Of a DNA stretch of 64,000 nt, positions 51,070-60,678 are shown piece after piece (position 1 is the stretch's first letter; each line of letters begins with the position of its first letter). The position numbers and the translations under genes are program-made. The notes beneath the pieces were generated by a model. That model did no database searches. It had not been told where the DNA came from and worked only from the letters and a program-made list of their open reading frames with translations. Source of the stretch: Gammaproteobacteria bacterium (GTDB lineage Bacteria > Pseudomonadota > Gammaproteobacteria > Enterobacterales > Psychrobiaceae); NCBI GenBank assembly GCA_013214965.1, contig JABSRU010000010.1:51022-115021 (forward strand), read 5' to 3'.

Positions 51070-52497
51070 ATGAATATGTCTGTCGAACAAAATGTCAATG
51101 CTGATACACTAAACTCGGTCTTAGCTCAACATCGCAAGGCGTATAATGCTGAGCCAGCCACTTCAAAAGAATTCAGAGTCGACTTACTAAAAAAATTAAA
51201 AGTTAGCTTAATCAAACACCAAACAAGCTTAATCGCCGCATTAGAGCAAGATTATGGGCAACGACCAGCGCAGGATACGCTAATTTCTGAAATCATGCCT
51301 AGTGTCATGAACATCAATTACACTATTAAACGACTAAAAAAATGGATGAAACCACAACGCCGTCATGCTGGATTATTACTCTCCCCGGCATCGGTTAAAG
51401 TCCATTATCAACCACTTGGCGTTATTGGTATTGTAGTGCCTTGGAATTTTCCAATCATGCTCGCTTTAGGGCCGCTAATTTCAGCTATTGCCGCGGGTAA
51501 TCGTGCGATGATCAAGCTCTCTGAATTTACGCCAGCAACCAACAAAGCGTTAATTGCGATGTTCGATGAAGTGTTTGAGCCAAATATGGTATCGGTCACC
51601 GAAGGCGAAGCCGATGTCGCTGCTTTGTTTACTCAGCTCCCTTTTGACCATCTCATTTTTACCGGTTCTACGGCTGTCGGACGTCATGTGATGCGTGCGG
51701 CCGCAGAGAACTTAACCCCGGTCACTTTAGAATTAGGCGGTAAATCACCCGTCATTGTTGCACCAGACATGCCAATTAAAACCGCAATTAAGCGATTGAT
51801 TTATGGGAAATGCTTAAATTCAGGTCAAATTTGTGTCGCGCCGGATTATATTTTTTGTCCTGAAGATAAGATCAATGAATTTATCACTGAATATAAAAAG
51901 CAATTTCAATTAATGTATGGCTCTGAGAATAATAGCAGCGATTACGGCAATATTATTAACGATGCACAGTACAGTCGATTAAGCAGTTGGCTTGACGATG
52001 CGATAGAAAAAGGTGCAAAAGTCACATCGGCCAATGATCAAACCATTGATCCTAACTCGCGTAATTTAGCGACGCAATTAGTAACGAACGTCAATGATAG
52101 TATGCTGTTAATGCAGCATGAGATTTTTGGTCCTGTCTTACCGATCATCGGTTATCAATCGATTGATGAATGCGTTGAATATATTAATAACAACCCACGT
52201 CCTCTGGCGCTTTATATCATGAGTTTCGATAAGAAAATTCAGCAACACTTACTTGATCATACCCATTCTGGTGGGGTTTGTATTAATGAAACCATTATGC
52301 ATGTCGCCGCTGATGACGCGCCATTTGGTGGCGTCGGTGCTTCAGGGATGGGCCATTATCATGGTAAAGAAGGGTTTTTAACCATGTCGAAGGCTAAAAC
52401 GGTGCTCAATAGTGGTAAGATAAATCTAGGATCTTTTGTGCATCCGCCATATAACAGCTTGATCCAAAAAATATTACTTAAAGTATTTATCCGATAA
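51070..52497 (+). CDS. calB: Coniferyl aldehyde dehydrogenase-like aldehyde dehydrogenase
   Basis: The protein is 475 residues from the ATG at 51070 (GGAG 7 nt upstream); the frame starts earlier at a TTG. ALDH fold with GVIGIVVPWNFPIMLALGP, FTGSTAVGRHVM, the catalytic Glu segment LELGGKSPVIV and nucleophile Cys in LNSGQICVAPDY. The short form and hydrophobic C-terminus (NSLIQKILLKVFIR) are typical of the CalB/FALDH group, which oxidises aromatic or long-chain aldehydes. It is followed 16 bp later by its likely TetR regulator. Confidence 0.88.
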   Translation: MNMSVEQNVNADTLNSVLAQHRKAYNAEPATSKEFRVDLLKKLKVSLIKHQTSLIAALEQDYGQRPAQDTLISEIMPSVMNINYTIKRLKKWMKPQRRHAGLLLSPASVKVHYQPLGVIGIVVPWNFPIMLALGPLISAIAAGNRAMIKLSEFTPATNKALIAMFDEVFEPNMVSVTEGEADVAALFTQLPFDHLIFTGSTAVGRHVMRAAAENLTPVTLELGGKSPVIVAPDMPIKTAIKRLIYGKCLNSGQICVAPDYIFCPEDKINEFITEYKKQFQLMYGSENNSSDYGNIINDAQYSRLSSWLDDAIEKGAKVTSANDQTIDPNSRNLATQLVTNVNDSMLLMQHEIFGPVLPIIGYQSIDECVEYINNNPRPLALYIMSFDKKIQQHLLDHTHSGGVCINETIMHVAADDAPFGGVGASGMGHYHGKEGFLTMSKAKTVLNSGKINLGSFVHPPYNSLIQKILLKVFIR

Positions 52498-52513
52498 TCG
52501 AAATAGAGCGCTA

Positions 52514-53086
52514 ATGACAACCACTAAAAAACAAATGCTGCTTGATGCAGCATTAACTCTTTTTGTCGCCAATGGTATTGATAGTACGTCAACGGCGTCG
52601 ATTGCTAAGCTAGCTAACGTCGCTAATGGCACTCTATTTCATCATTTCAAGTCAAAAGCAGCGTTAGTTCACACGTTATATTTAACAGTAAAACAAGAGT
52701 TATCGGCGCAAATTAGCCCACAAAAAATTAACAATGATTGTATCAATGAACAGGCTTATTTCATCTGGAATAAAGCCATTGATTGGTCGATTACCAATCC
52801 CGAAAAATTACAGTTTTTTAAACAAATAACCTATTCAAAAGCTTTGTCGGTTGAGCTAAGAGCGGAGGTGATGGCACAGGAATTGAGCTTTTTATCGCAA
52901 TTGATTACGATTGGTCAACAGCAAAAAATAATTGCTGACTATCCGATTGATTTGATGCTCGATGCGGCACAGGGGTTGTTTATTAGTAGCAGTTCATTCT
53001 TTATCGATCACCCTCAATATATCAATAATCAGGATTATCGGACTAGTGCATTTAAGATATTTTTAAGCGCGCTTAGCCGAGGCTAG
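52514..53086 (+). CDS. TetR/AcrR-family transcriptional regulator
   Basis: A 190-residue protein. The N-terminal helix-turn-helix (LFVANGIDSTSTASIAKLAN, NGTLFHHFKSKAALVHTLY) is typical TetR, and the C-terminal helical domain is a variable ligand-binding region. It lies in one unit with the aldehyde dehydrogenase and probably represses that unit through the dyad at 51013-51030. The inducer may be an aldehyde or fatty acid. Confidence 0.88.
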   Translation: MTTTKKQMLLDAALTLFVANGIDSTSTASIAKLANVANGTLFHHFKSKAALVHTLYLTVKQELSAQISPQKINNDCINEQAYFIWNKAIDWSITNPEKLQFFKQITYSKALSVELRAEVMAQELSFLSQLITIGQQQKIIADYPIDLMLDAAQGLFISSSSFFIDHPQYINNQDYRTSAFKIFLSALSRG

Positions 53087-53093
53087 CGCGCTT
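53065..53093. terminator. Hairpin at the tetR / fabF convergence
   Basis: AAGCGCGC-T-TAGCC-GA-GGCTA-GCGCGCTT, a 13-bp stem with a single bulge that includes the tetR stop. There is no T run on either strand, so it may act as a weak or factor-assisted terminator. Confidence 0.55.
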
Positions 53094-53101
53094 GAGCTTA
53101 C

Positions 53102-54346
53102 TTAATCGTTTATTTTACTAAACAATAAAGAACCATTGGTTCCACCAAATCCAAACGAGTTACACAGCGCATGGTCGAGTTTTTTAGCACGAGGACCGTC
53201 AGTCACAAAGTCTAAATCACAACCTTCGTCAGGATTTTTTAAGTTAATCGTTGGTGGCATAACTTGCTCGATTAAGGCCAAGATGGTGAAAATCGCTTCC
53301 ACCGATCCCGCAGCCCCTAATAAGTGACCTGTCATCGATTTTGTTGAACTCACCGCTAAATCATAGGCGTGATCGCCAAATACCGATTTTACCGCTGACG
53401 TTTCAGCACGGTCACCCGTATTGGTCGATGTGCCGTGAGCATTGATATAGCCAATAGCATTACGCTCAATACCTGCATCATTAATCGCATTGACCATCGC
53501 AGCAGCAGCACCTTCGCCATCGCTTGGTGGTGAAGTCATGTGATAAGCATCAGCACTCATACCAAAGCCAGTAAGTTCAGCGTAGATATGGGCACCACGA
53601 GCTTTCGCATGTTCATATTCTTCAAGAACAATCACACCAGCGCCTTCACCCATCACAAAACCGTCTCGGTCTTTGTCCCAAGGACATGAAGCTTGTTGTG
53701 GGTTGTCATTGTTGGTCGATAATGCTTTGGCGGCTGCGAATCCTGCAACGCTCGTTTGAGTTATTGCAGCTTCAGTACCGCCAGCAACCATCACATCGGC
53801 ATCATTATAGGCAATCATACGTGCGGCATGACCAATATTATGAACACCGGTGGTACAAGCGGTGGTAATCGCAATGTTTGGCCCTTTAAGACCATACTTA
53901 ATCGATAGGTTACCGGAAATCATATTGATAATAGTACCAGGGACGAAGAACGGTGAGACTTTGCGTAGCCCAGACTTAGCCATTTCGCTAAAGGTTGACT
54001 CAATCGTACCAATGCCGCCCATACCAGAACCAATAGCAACACCAATGCGACTGGCATTATCGGCAGTAACGTCTAACTTGGCATCGTCAAAGGCTTGGAT
54101 TCCGGCAACCAGACCAAACTGAATAAAACGGTCCATTCGGCGAGATTCTTTCTTTGAAAGATATTTTTCAAGATCGAGTCCCTTAACTTCACCAGCAAAG
54201 CGTGTAGAGTATGCACTGGTATCAAATAGAGTAATATCACCGATACCACTTTTACCTGCTTTAATGCTTTCCCAGCTTTCTGCTACAGTATTTCCTACTG
54301 GTGAGATCATTCCCATTCCAGTCACTACAACACGACGTTTAGCCAT
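53102..54346 (-). CDS. fabF: 3-oxoacyl-[ACP] synthase II
   Basis: A 414-residue KAS II. The Cys-His-His triad lies in [24 protein letters not shown] and [14 protein letters not shown]. It elongates acyl-ACP and controls the temperature-dependent cis-vaccenate content, relevant to cold-adapted marine bacteria. Last gene of the fatty-acid cluster, behind a terminator that follows acpP. Confidence 0.97.
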   Translation of the reverse strand: MAKRRVVVTGMGMISPVGNTVAESWESIKAGKSGIGDITLFDTSAYSTRFAGEVKGLDLEKYLSKKESRRMDRFIQFGLVAGIQAFDDAKLDVTADNASRIGVAIGSGMGGIGTIESTFSEMAKSGLRKVSPFFVPGTIINMISGNLSIKYGLKGPNIAITTACTTGVHNIGHAARMIAYNDADVMVAGGTEAAITQTSVAGFAAAKALSTNNDNPQQASCPWDKDRDGFVMGEGAGVIVLEEYEHAKARGAHIYAELTGFGMSADAYHMTSPPSDGEGAAAAMVNAINDAGIERNAIGYINAHGTSTNTGDRAETSAVKSVFGDHAYDLAVSSTKSMTGHLLGAAGSVEAIFTILALIEQVMPPTINLKNPDEGCDLDFVTDGPRAKKLDHALCNSFGFGGTNGSLLFSKIND

Positions 54347-54376
54347 AATACACCTTCACCTAAAATAAATTTTTCA

Positions 54377-54404
54377 ACAAAAAAGGCGGCTTACGCCGCC
54401 TTTT
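54377..54404 (-). terminator. Intrinsic terminator after acpP
   Basis: AAAAGGCGGC-TTAC-GCCGCCTTTT in the 74-bp acpP-fabF gap. On the minus strand it is followed by TTTTTTGTTG. It would lower fabF relative to the very abundant acpP. Confidence 0.85.
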
Positions 54405-54420
54405 AAACTAAAGGTTTAAA

Positions 54421-54654
54421 TTAACCTTGAGCGCTGTTTACATAATCAATAGCTGCTTGAACAGTAGTGATTTTTTCAGCTTCTTCATCTGGAATTTCGG
54501 TGTCGAATTCTTCTTCTAGTGCCATGACTAGTTCAACTGTGTCTAGTGAATCAGCACCTAGATCATCAACGAAAGATGCAGTATTTACTACTTCTTCTTC
54601 TTTAACACCTAGTTGTTCGATAACTATTTTTTTTACGCGTTCTTCGATGCTCAT
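54421..54654 (-). CDS. acpP: Acyl carrier protein
   Basis: A 77-residue acidic four-helix protein. The phosphopantetheine serine lies in [20 protein letters not shown]. It starts [16 protein letters not shown]. It is separated from fabG by 169 bp, so it probably has its own strong promoter. Confidence 0.98.
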   Translation of the reverse strand: MSIEERVKKIVIEQLGVKEEEVVNTASFVDDLGADSLDTVELVMALEEEFDTEIPDEEAEKITTVQAAIDYVNSAQG

Positions 54655-54823
54655 TGTAATATTATTCCTGTTTGTTACAGCGTTCTAAAATTTAAGCTTA
54701 TTCTAGAGGATTGCTCACACAAATCAACTATTGAAATGCTGGTCAAACCACAAAATAACGGCATAATTGCCGACGTTAGTCCCTTTTTGTTTACAAATAC
54801 TACGATTAAAGGCTTAACTTAAC

Positions 54824-55564
54824 CTAAACCATATACATCCCACCATTTACATGCAACGTTTCACCATTGATGTAAGCGGCGATATCTGAAGCTAAAAAGG
54901 CGACAGCACTTGCTACTTCTTCAGGCTTACCTAGACGATTGGCAGGCACTTGAGACATAATACCCTGTTTTTGTTCTTCATTCAGCTCTTCAGTCATATC
55001 GGTCTGAATAAAACCGGGTGCAACAGTATTAACGGTAATACCGCGAGATGCAACCTCACGGGCTAAAGATTTAGTTAAACCTAGTAATCCAGCCTTCGAA
55101 GCAGAGTAGTTAACCTGACCTGCATTGCCCATGGTACCAACAACAGAACCAATATTTATAATACGGCCATGACGTTTTTTCATCATTGGTCGTAACACCG
55201 CTTTAGAGATCCGGAAAACGGAGGTTAGGTTAGTACTGATAATATCATCCCACTCGGCATCTTTCATTCGCATCATTAAATTATCACGGGTGATGCCTGC
55301 ATTATTGACTAAAATATCAACACCACCCCACTCTGCTTTGATGTCAACAAACAACTGAGTAATAGAATCCGTACAAGTCACATTAAGCACTAAGCCTTTA
55401 CCGTTATCACCTAAATATTCACTAATTTTTTCTGCGCCATTGGCACTGGTTGCAGTACCGATAACCGTCGCGCCACCATCAACAAATGTTTGTGCGATTG
55501 CACGGCCAATACCACGGCTTGCGCCAGTCACTAATACTACTTTACCTGAAAAATCAAAGTTCAT
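54824..55564 (-). CDS. fabG: 3-oxoacyl-[ACP] reductase
   Basis: A 246-residue SDR enzyme. The NADPH site is VTGASRGIGRAIAQ, with NNAG in the middle and the catalytic Ser-Tyr-Lys in IGSVVGTMGNAGQVNYSASK. It reduces beta-ketoacyl-ACP in the elongation cycle. Its start overlaps the end of fabD by 11 bp. Confidence 0.97.
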   Translation of the reverse strand: MNFDFSGKVVLVTGASRGIGRAIAQTFVDGGATVIGTATSANGAEKISEYLGDNGKGLVLNVTCTDSITQLFVDIKAEWGGVDILVNNAGITRDNLMMRMKDAEWDDIISTNLTSVFRISKAVLRPMMKKRHGRIINIGSVVGTMGNAGQVNYSASKAGLLGLTKSLAREVASRGITVNTVAPGFIQTDMTEELNEEQKQGIMSQVPANRLGKPEEVASAVAFLASDIAAYINGETLHVNGGMYMV

Positions 55565-56501
55565 TATTTTCTCCTTGGCTTAAAGCTTTTTCTAAGCTGG
55601 CTAATTCATTGGTTGCTACACAAGTTAATGCTTTATTAATTCGACGCGTTAATCCGGTCAATACTTTACCGGGTCCCATTTCTACCAGTGAGTTAATGTC
55701 ATTGGCTGCGAAAAACTCAACGGTTTCAGTCCAGCGTACCGGGCTAAACAATTGACGTTTTAAGGCATCACGAATCGAATCACCATCAGTCACAGCGACA
55801 ACATCAACATTATTAATCACCGGAATTTGTGGCGTACGAATATCAATGGTTGTTAATTGTTGTGCTAATTTTTCTGCGGCTGGCAACATTAATGAACAAT
55901 GTGAAGGTACTGACACCGCTAATGGTAGTGCCCGTTTGGCGCCAGCTTCTTTACAAAGTATTGACGCTCGGTCAACCGCTTCCTTATGTCCTGCGATAAC
56001 CACTTGACCCGGCGAGTTAAAATTGACTGGGGCAACCACTTGGTCGCCAGCGCCCTCGAGACAAGCCTTAGCAATTAAATCATCCGCTAAACCAATAATC
56101 GCAGCCATTGAACCGGTGCCTTGAGGTACAGCTTCAAGCATATATTGGCCGCGAAGTTCAACTAATTTTATCGCATCGATAAAATCAATCGCGCCACTAC
56201 AGACTAGGGCTGAATACTCACCCAAGCTATGACCTGCAAAATAATTCGGTGTGATGCCGTTATTTGCTTGCCAGACTCGCCACAATGCAACACTTGCTGC
56301 TAATAATGCGGGCTGAGTACGGTCGGTGCGATTTAAATCATCGGCTTGGCCATGTTGTACTAGGTCCCATAAATCATAACCGAGAGCCAGTGAAGCCTCT
56401 TGAAATGTTTGCTCAACTTGAGGATATTGCTCGCTGATATCAGCTAACATTTGTAAAGACTGGGAGCCTTGACCAGGGAAAACAATCGCTAATTGCGACA
56501 T
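55554..56501 (-). CDS. fabD: Malonyl-CoA:ACP transacylase
   Basis: The protein is 315 residues from the ATG at 56501 (MSQLAIVFPGQGSQ), with AAGGACG upstream; the open frame runs 11 codons further, but that part has no family match. The catalytic Ser lies in FAGHSLGEYSALV and the His in VPSHCSLM. It loads malonate on ACP. The gap to plsX is 92 bp, and the fabH that usually sits there is absent. Confidence 0.97.
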   Translation of the reverse strand: MSQLAIVFPGQGSQSLQMLADISEQYPQVEQTFQEASLALGYDLWDLVQHGQADDLNRTDRTQPALLAASVALWRVWQANNGITPNYFAGHSLGEYSALVCSGAIDFIDAIKLVELRGQYMLEAVPQGTGSMAAIIGLADDLIAKACLEGAGDQVVAPVNFNSPGQVVIAGHKEAVDRASILCKEAGAKRALPLAVSVPSHCSLMLPAAEKLAQQLTTIDIRTPQIPVINNVDVVAVTDGDSIRDALKRQLFSPVRWTETVEFFAANDINSLVEMGPGKVLTGLTRRINKALTCVATNELASLEKALSQGENNEL

Positions 56502-56593
56502 ACTATCGTCCTTATTTAATTCGTTGTAATACACAAAAATAAATTCATTACTGTCGATTAATAATAGATGTTAAATAAACTTATTTTTAAGTG

Positions 56594-57619
56594 TTAACCA
56601 ATTTTTTCAAGTAATACTGATTCGAGACGATCCTGAATCCGGGCGGGAACCTGTTGTTCAACTTCAACAACGGCTTGCTTAATCGCATTATAAAAAGCGT
56701 CCTGATCGGCATTACCGTGACTTTTAACCACAATGCCGCGCAATCCTAACAGACTTGCTCCGTTGTACTGGTCGGGTTTCATCTTACAAAATGCTTTCTT
56801 GAGAAATGGTGCTGCAATAAAACCTAATATTTTGGTCACGATGTTTTGATCGGTCAGTTGTTGAATATGATTAAGCATTAAATGCGCCACCCCTTCGGTG
56901 GTTTTTAAGCTAATATTACCAACAAAGCCATCACAGACGATCACATCGGTTGAGCCATTAAATATTTGGTGCCCTTCAATAAAACCGCAATAGTTAATTT
57001 GACTGGATGCTTTAAGTACACCAGCAGTTTGCCTGACGACATCATTACCTTTGATATCTTCTTCACCAATATTCAATAAAGAGACTCGCGGTGAAGATAT
57101 TGCATCAACGGTTTCAGCAACCACAGAGCCCATCACAGCAAATTGAAATAAGGCATCGGAATCACAACTGACGTTAGCGCCAAGATCGAGCATATAGACA
57201 GGTTTGTTAGTCAGGCTTGGTAATTTTGCGATCAACGCAGGACGATCAATACCCGGCAGCGTTTTTAGAATTAATTTAGCCATCGCCATTAACACGCCAG
57301 TATTTCCCGCACTAACACATGCACCCGCTTCGCCGGTTTTAACCATATCGATTGCTTTACGCATGGAAGAATCTTTACGATTACGAATAGCATTTAGCGG
57401 TCGATCGCTCATGGTAACGACTTGCTGACAGTGAGTAACGGTTAAACGTGAGTGTTTTTGGTATTCGGGGGGTAGATGTTTTGTGATTTGAGGCTTATCA
57501 CCAAACAATGAAATTGTTAAATTTGGGAAATGCGTCAGTGCCCGCATTACTGCAGGCACTGTAACTGGGGGGCCAAAATCTCCCCCCATGGCATCTAACG
57601 CTAAGGTCAGATTAGCCAA
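56594..57619 (-). CDS. plsX: Phosphate acyltransferase PlsX
   Basis: A 341-residue protein beginning LTLALDAMGGDFGP, with the PTA-like fold (FIEGHQIFNGSTDVIVCDGFVGN, GASLLGLRGIVVKSHG). It makes acyl-phosphate from acyl-ACP for phospholipid synthesis. It follows rpmF, as in most bacteria. Confidence 0.97.
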   Translation of the reverse strand: MANLTLALDAMGGDFGPPVTVPAVMRALTHFPNLTISLFGDKPQITKHLPPEYQKHSRLTVTHCQQVVTMSDRPLNAIRNRKDSSMRKAIDMVKTGEAGACVSAGNTGVLMAMAKLILKTLPGIDRPALIAKLPSLTNKPVYMLDLGANVSCDSDALFQFAVMGSVVAETVDAISSPRVSLLNIGEEDIKGNDVVRQTAGVLKASSQINYCGFIEGHQIFNGSTDVIVCDGFVGNISLKTTEGVAHLMLNHIQQLTDQNIVTKILGFIAAPFLKKAFCKMKPDQYNGASLLGLRGIVVKSHGNADQDAFYNAIKQAVVEVEQQVPARIQDRLESVLLEKIG

Positions 57620-57631
57620 AATAATCGACTA

Positions 57632-57802
57632 TTATAGTTCGATTACTTTCTTTCCACGGTAAAAACCGTCGTCAGTGATGTGGTGACGACGATGCGTTTC
57701 ACCTGTAGTTGCGTCAACACTTAACTGAGCACCAGTTAGAGCATCGTGAGAACGACGCATGCCACGTCTAGAACGAGATTTCTTACTTTTTTGTACGGCC
57801 AT
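57632..57802 (-). CDS. rpmF: 50S ribosomal protein L32
   Basis: A 56-residue basic protein read directly from the minus strand. It begins [20 protein letters not shown], followed by [11 protein letters not shown] and ending G-K-K-V-I-E-L. GGAGAC precedes the ATG at 57802. It lies between yceD and plsX in the conserved order. Confidence 0.97.
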   Translation of the reverse strand: MAVQKSKKSRSRRGMRRSHDALTGAQLSVDATTGETHRRHHITDDGFYRGKKVIEL

Positions 57803-57823
57803 GGGCTGTCTCCTTGAAAAACT

Positions 57824-58345
57824 TTATTTGTTTAAACTTTTTAACACCGCGAACGGGTTTGGACGTTCATCAACTATGTCTTCAATTTCGCCTACTACGG
57901 TATCATGTTCATCAACTGAACAATCTGCTATAGCATGCATCGGAATAAATGGTAATGATACAAGCAACTCATCTTCGATAAGATCGCATATATTAATTAG
58001 ACCATGTTCATCCACATCAACTGGTTCATAAACTTCCGGAAGCTCATCTACCTGTGTCTTTGCAGTCACAGGAGTAAAACTAAATTTAACCTCCAAATGG
58101 TGATTAAATTCATTCATACAACGCTGACAAATCAGGGAGAGCTCACCCTTAGCATGACCTGTTACAGTCACTAAGTCCTGGTCGTCAGTGCCACAAGAAA
58201 TCTGTACCTGTATGTCGCTACAGACTCCGGCGGACATCTCCAATAATCGCTTAAGCTTTGTTGATTCCAAAATACCTAAGTATTCTGATTTCATCTTAGC
58301 TGCTCTTTTTGGATCGAGTGTCAAAGGTATCTTTACATGTTGCAT
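57824..58345 (-). CDS. yceD: 23S rRNA accumulation protein YceD (DUF177)
   Basis: A 173-residue acidic protein with the DUF177 motif LICQRCMNEF in the middle and a C-terminus RPNPFAVLKSL. In E. coli and plants this protein is needed for 23S rRNA accumulation. It is co-transcribed with rpmF (21-bp gap), the standard arrangement. Confidence 0.94.
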   Translation of the reverse strand: MQHVKIPLTLDPKRAAKMKSEYLGILESTKLKRLLEMSAGVCSDIQVQISCGTDDQDLVTVTGHAKGELSLICQRCMNEFNHHLEVKFSFTPVTAKTQVDELPEVYEPVDVDEHGLINICDLIEDELLVSLPFIPMHAIADCSVDEHDTVVGEIEDIVDERPNPFAVLKSLNK

Positions 58346-58501
58346 AGGAGGCGCATCTTATAGATCATGCGTGCACTAGTCAAAGGGTAATCGCTAAAAT
58401 AGCCGATTATTTCTTTGTCGTGATACACTGCATCGATATTTTCTAATAATCCATAATAAATGTTATTTTAACGAACTACTTAACATTAGATAAAGCAGCC
58501 C

Positions 58502-59098
58502 ATGAAAACATCACTTATTTTGGCGTCAACCTCGCCTTTTCGCCAGCAATTATTGGCAAAAATTAATCTTCCATTCACTTGCATTGCTCCACAAGTGGAT
58601 GAAACGCCTCAAAAAAATGAAACTGCCGAGCAACTAGTTAGGCGATTATCCATTGCTAAAGCCAAAGCTATTAGCAATATCCCAAAACACACACTAGTTA
58701 TCGGCGGCGATCAAGTGGCGGTTATCAATGGTGAAATCATTGGTAAACCCCATCACTTTGAAAACGCTTTTTCACAATTATCGACAGCGAGTGGTAAAAT
58801 TGTAACCTTTTATACGGGCCTTTGCCTATGGAACAATGAAAAAAATAGTCATCAAGTTATTGTTGAGCGATTTAATGTTCACTTTCGTGAACTGTCTGAC
58901 ACTATGATCACTAATTATCTCCACGCTGAAGAGCCTTATCAATGTGCAGGCAGCTTTAAAAGTGAAGGGTTAGGTATTGCGTTATTTTCAAGATTGGAAG
59001 GCAAAGATCCTAACACCTTAATCGGCTTACCGCTGATTAGCCTGATTGAAATGTTAGGAAATGAAGGTATTGAAGTGTTAGAGCATATGAGCAAGTAA
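58502..59098 (+). CDS. yceF: Maf-family nucleotide pyrophosphatase (YceF type)
   Basis: A 198-residue protein with SLILASTSPFRQQLL, the Maf signature, then VDETP, VIGGDQVAV, SGKIVTFYTGLCL, QCAGSFKSEGLG and DPNTLIGLPL. The YceF subgroup hydrolyses m7GTP as a house-cleaning enzyme. It is divergent from yceD as in E. coli. Its last 21 bp overlap the convergent HAD gene. Confidence 0.93.
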   Translation: MKTSLILASTSPFRQQLLAKINLPFTCIAPQVDETPQKNETAEQLVRRLSIAKAKAISNIPKHTLVIGGDQVAVINGEIIGKPHHFENAFSQLSTASGKIVTFYTGLCLWNNEKNSHQVIVERFNVHFRELSDTMITNYLHAEEPYQCAGSFKSEGLGIALFSRLEGKDPNTLIGLPLISLIEMLGNEGIEVLEHMSK

Positions 59099-59722
59099 CT
59101 CATTGGGCGTATCTACAATGGCCTTGGGTTGATATTGTGCCAACAGTGTACGCTCATGCACACCGTAGGTGACACCAATGGCATCAATGCCAGCGCGTCG
59201 GGCCATCTCCATGTCTAAGGTTGAATCGCCAATCATCACCGCCTCAGAACGGGCAATGCCCAAACGGCCCAATAACAGCTCAATCATTTGTGGATCGGGC
59301 TTGGAGTTTGCTTCACTGGCACAGACTGTATCGCAAAAATAATGGCCAAAACCACTAATTTCAATGACTCGATCTAATCCGCCCCGTCCCTTACCGGTTG
59401 CAACTGCGATCTGAATTCCTTGAGCGGCTAATTGTTCAAGAACTACATCAACCCCATTAAATATTGGTGATGGCGTTTGGTCGTTGACAATATACTCATC
59501 ACGATAGGCGTCGACCATTGCGACAATCGCCTGATCATTTAAATCTGGGTGCAATTGTTGCATCGCAGCGTCAAGGCTTAAACCGATAATGTTTTTAATC
59601 GCCAATTCCGACGATAACGGCAAATTAGTCCGACGCTGAGCTGATTTAACACAAGAGACAATGCGAGCGACTGAATCCATGACGGTGCCATCCCAATCAA
59701 ATATCGCTAATTTGTATTTCAT
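59078..59722 (-). CDS. HAD-superfamily phosphatase (phosphoglycolate-phosphatase-like)
   Basis: A 214-residue HAD subfamily IA protein. The nucleophile motif is FDWDGTVMDS, motif II lies in IAVATGKGRGGL and motif IV in VMIGDSTLDMEMARRAG. The substrate is not known. Its start overlaps the rluC stop (ATGA), so it is translationally coupled to rluC, an arrangement common in this order. Confidence 0.9.
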   Translation of the reverse strand: MKYKLAIFDWDGTVMDSVARIVSCVKSAQRRTNLPLSSELAIKNIIGLSLDAAMQQLHPDLNDQAIVAMVDAYRDEYIVNDQTPSPIFNGVDVVLEQLAAQGIQIAVATGKGRGGLDRVIEISGFGHYFCDTVCASEANSKPDPQMIELLLGRLGIARSEAVMIGDSTLDMEMARRAGIDAIGVTYGVHERTLLAQYQPKAIVDTPNELLAHML

Positions 59723-60678
59723 GTTTTTCTTAATGACTCAATCGTTTGTTTTAATGAACCGTCTAATGGTGCTTCAAATCTCATTTCGGTTTCAGTGTTT
59801 GGATGGAAAAAACGCAAACTGGCCGAATGCAAAAATAATCGATTGAGGCCGCGAGCACGCATTTTTTTATCAAAGGCTTCATCACCGTACTTATCATCAC
59901 CAGCAATAGGGTGACCCGCATAAAGTGTATGAACACGAATTTGATGGGTGCGCCCGGTTACTGGGCTGGCTTGTACTAACGTACAATCTTCAAATCGTTG
60001 AATAATTTTAAACTTGGTGTGACTGTCTTTACCTTCGGGATCAACCCGCACGATTCGCTCACCAGATTTAACGGTGTTTTTCAATAACGGGACCATGATT
60101 GCTTTATCGGTTTTGTCCCACTGTCCAAGCACTAAGGCTAAATAATTTTTTTCAATGGTTTTTTCACGCAATTGCGCATGCAGCGCACGTAGGGTACTGC
60201 GTTTTTTGGCTATCATAATACAACCGGAGGTATCACGATCTAATCGGTGAACCAGTTCGAGGAAACGAGCATCTGGGCGCAGCGCTCTTAATCCTTCAAT
60301 CAAACCAAATTTAAGTCCACTGCCGCCATGAACAGCAATACCAGATGGTTTATCAAGCACCATTAAGTAATCGTCTTCAAAAATAATATGGGACTCTAGT
60401 GAGGCTATTTTGGCTAATTTAGGGTTGGGTAAAGCCTTCTCTTCACTCATTTTAATAGGCGGTATCCGCACAATGTCGCCATCTTGTAACTTATAGACTG
60501 GCTTAATGCGTTTTTTATTTACCCGAACTTCACCTTTACGCAAAATTCGATAAACACGGCTTTTCGGAACCCCTTTTAATAGGGTCACTAGGTAGTTGTC
60601 GATGCGCTGACCAGCATGATTGTCATCAATAGTAACAAACTGCACTTTGGTCGCGACTTGTTCTGGAGTCGTTGTCAT
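59719..60678 (-). CDS. rluC: 23S rRNA pseudouridine(955/2504/2580) synthase RluC
   Basis: A 319-residue protein. The N-terminal S4 RNA-binding domain has GQRIDNYLVTLLKGVPKSR. The RluA-family catalytic motif ELVHRLDRDTSGCIMIAK holds the catalytic Asp, and GRTHQIRVH follows. It is divergent from rne, the order also seen in E. coli. Confidence 0.95.
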   Translation of the reverse strand: MTTTPEQVATKVQFVTIDDNHAGQRIDNYLVTLLKGVPKSRVYRILRKGEVRVNKKRIKPVYKLQDGDIVRIPPIKMSEEKALPNPKLAKIASLESHIIFEDDYLMVLDKPSGIAVHGGSGLKFGLIEGLRALRPDARFLELVHRLDRDTSGCIMIAKKRSTLRALHAQLREKTIEKNYLALVLGQWDKTDKAIMVPLLKNTVKSGERIVRVDPEGKDSHTKFKIIQRFEDCTLVQASPVTGRTHQIRVHTLYAGHPIAGDDKYGDEAFDKKMRARGLNRLFLHSASLRFFHPNTETEMRFEAPLDGSLKQTIESLRKT

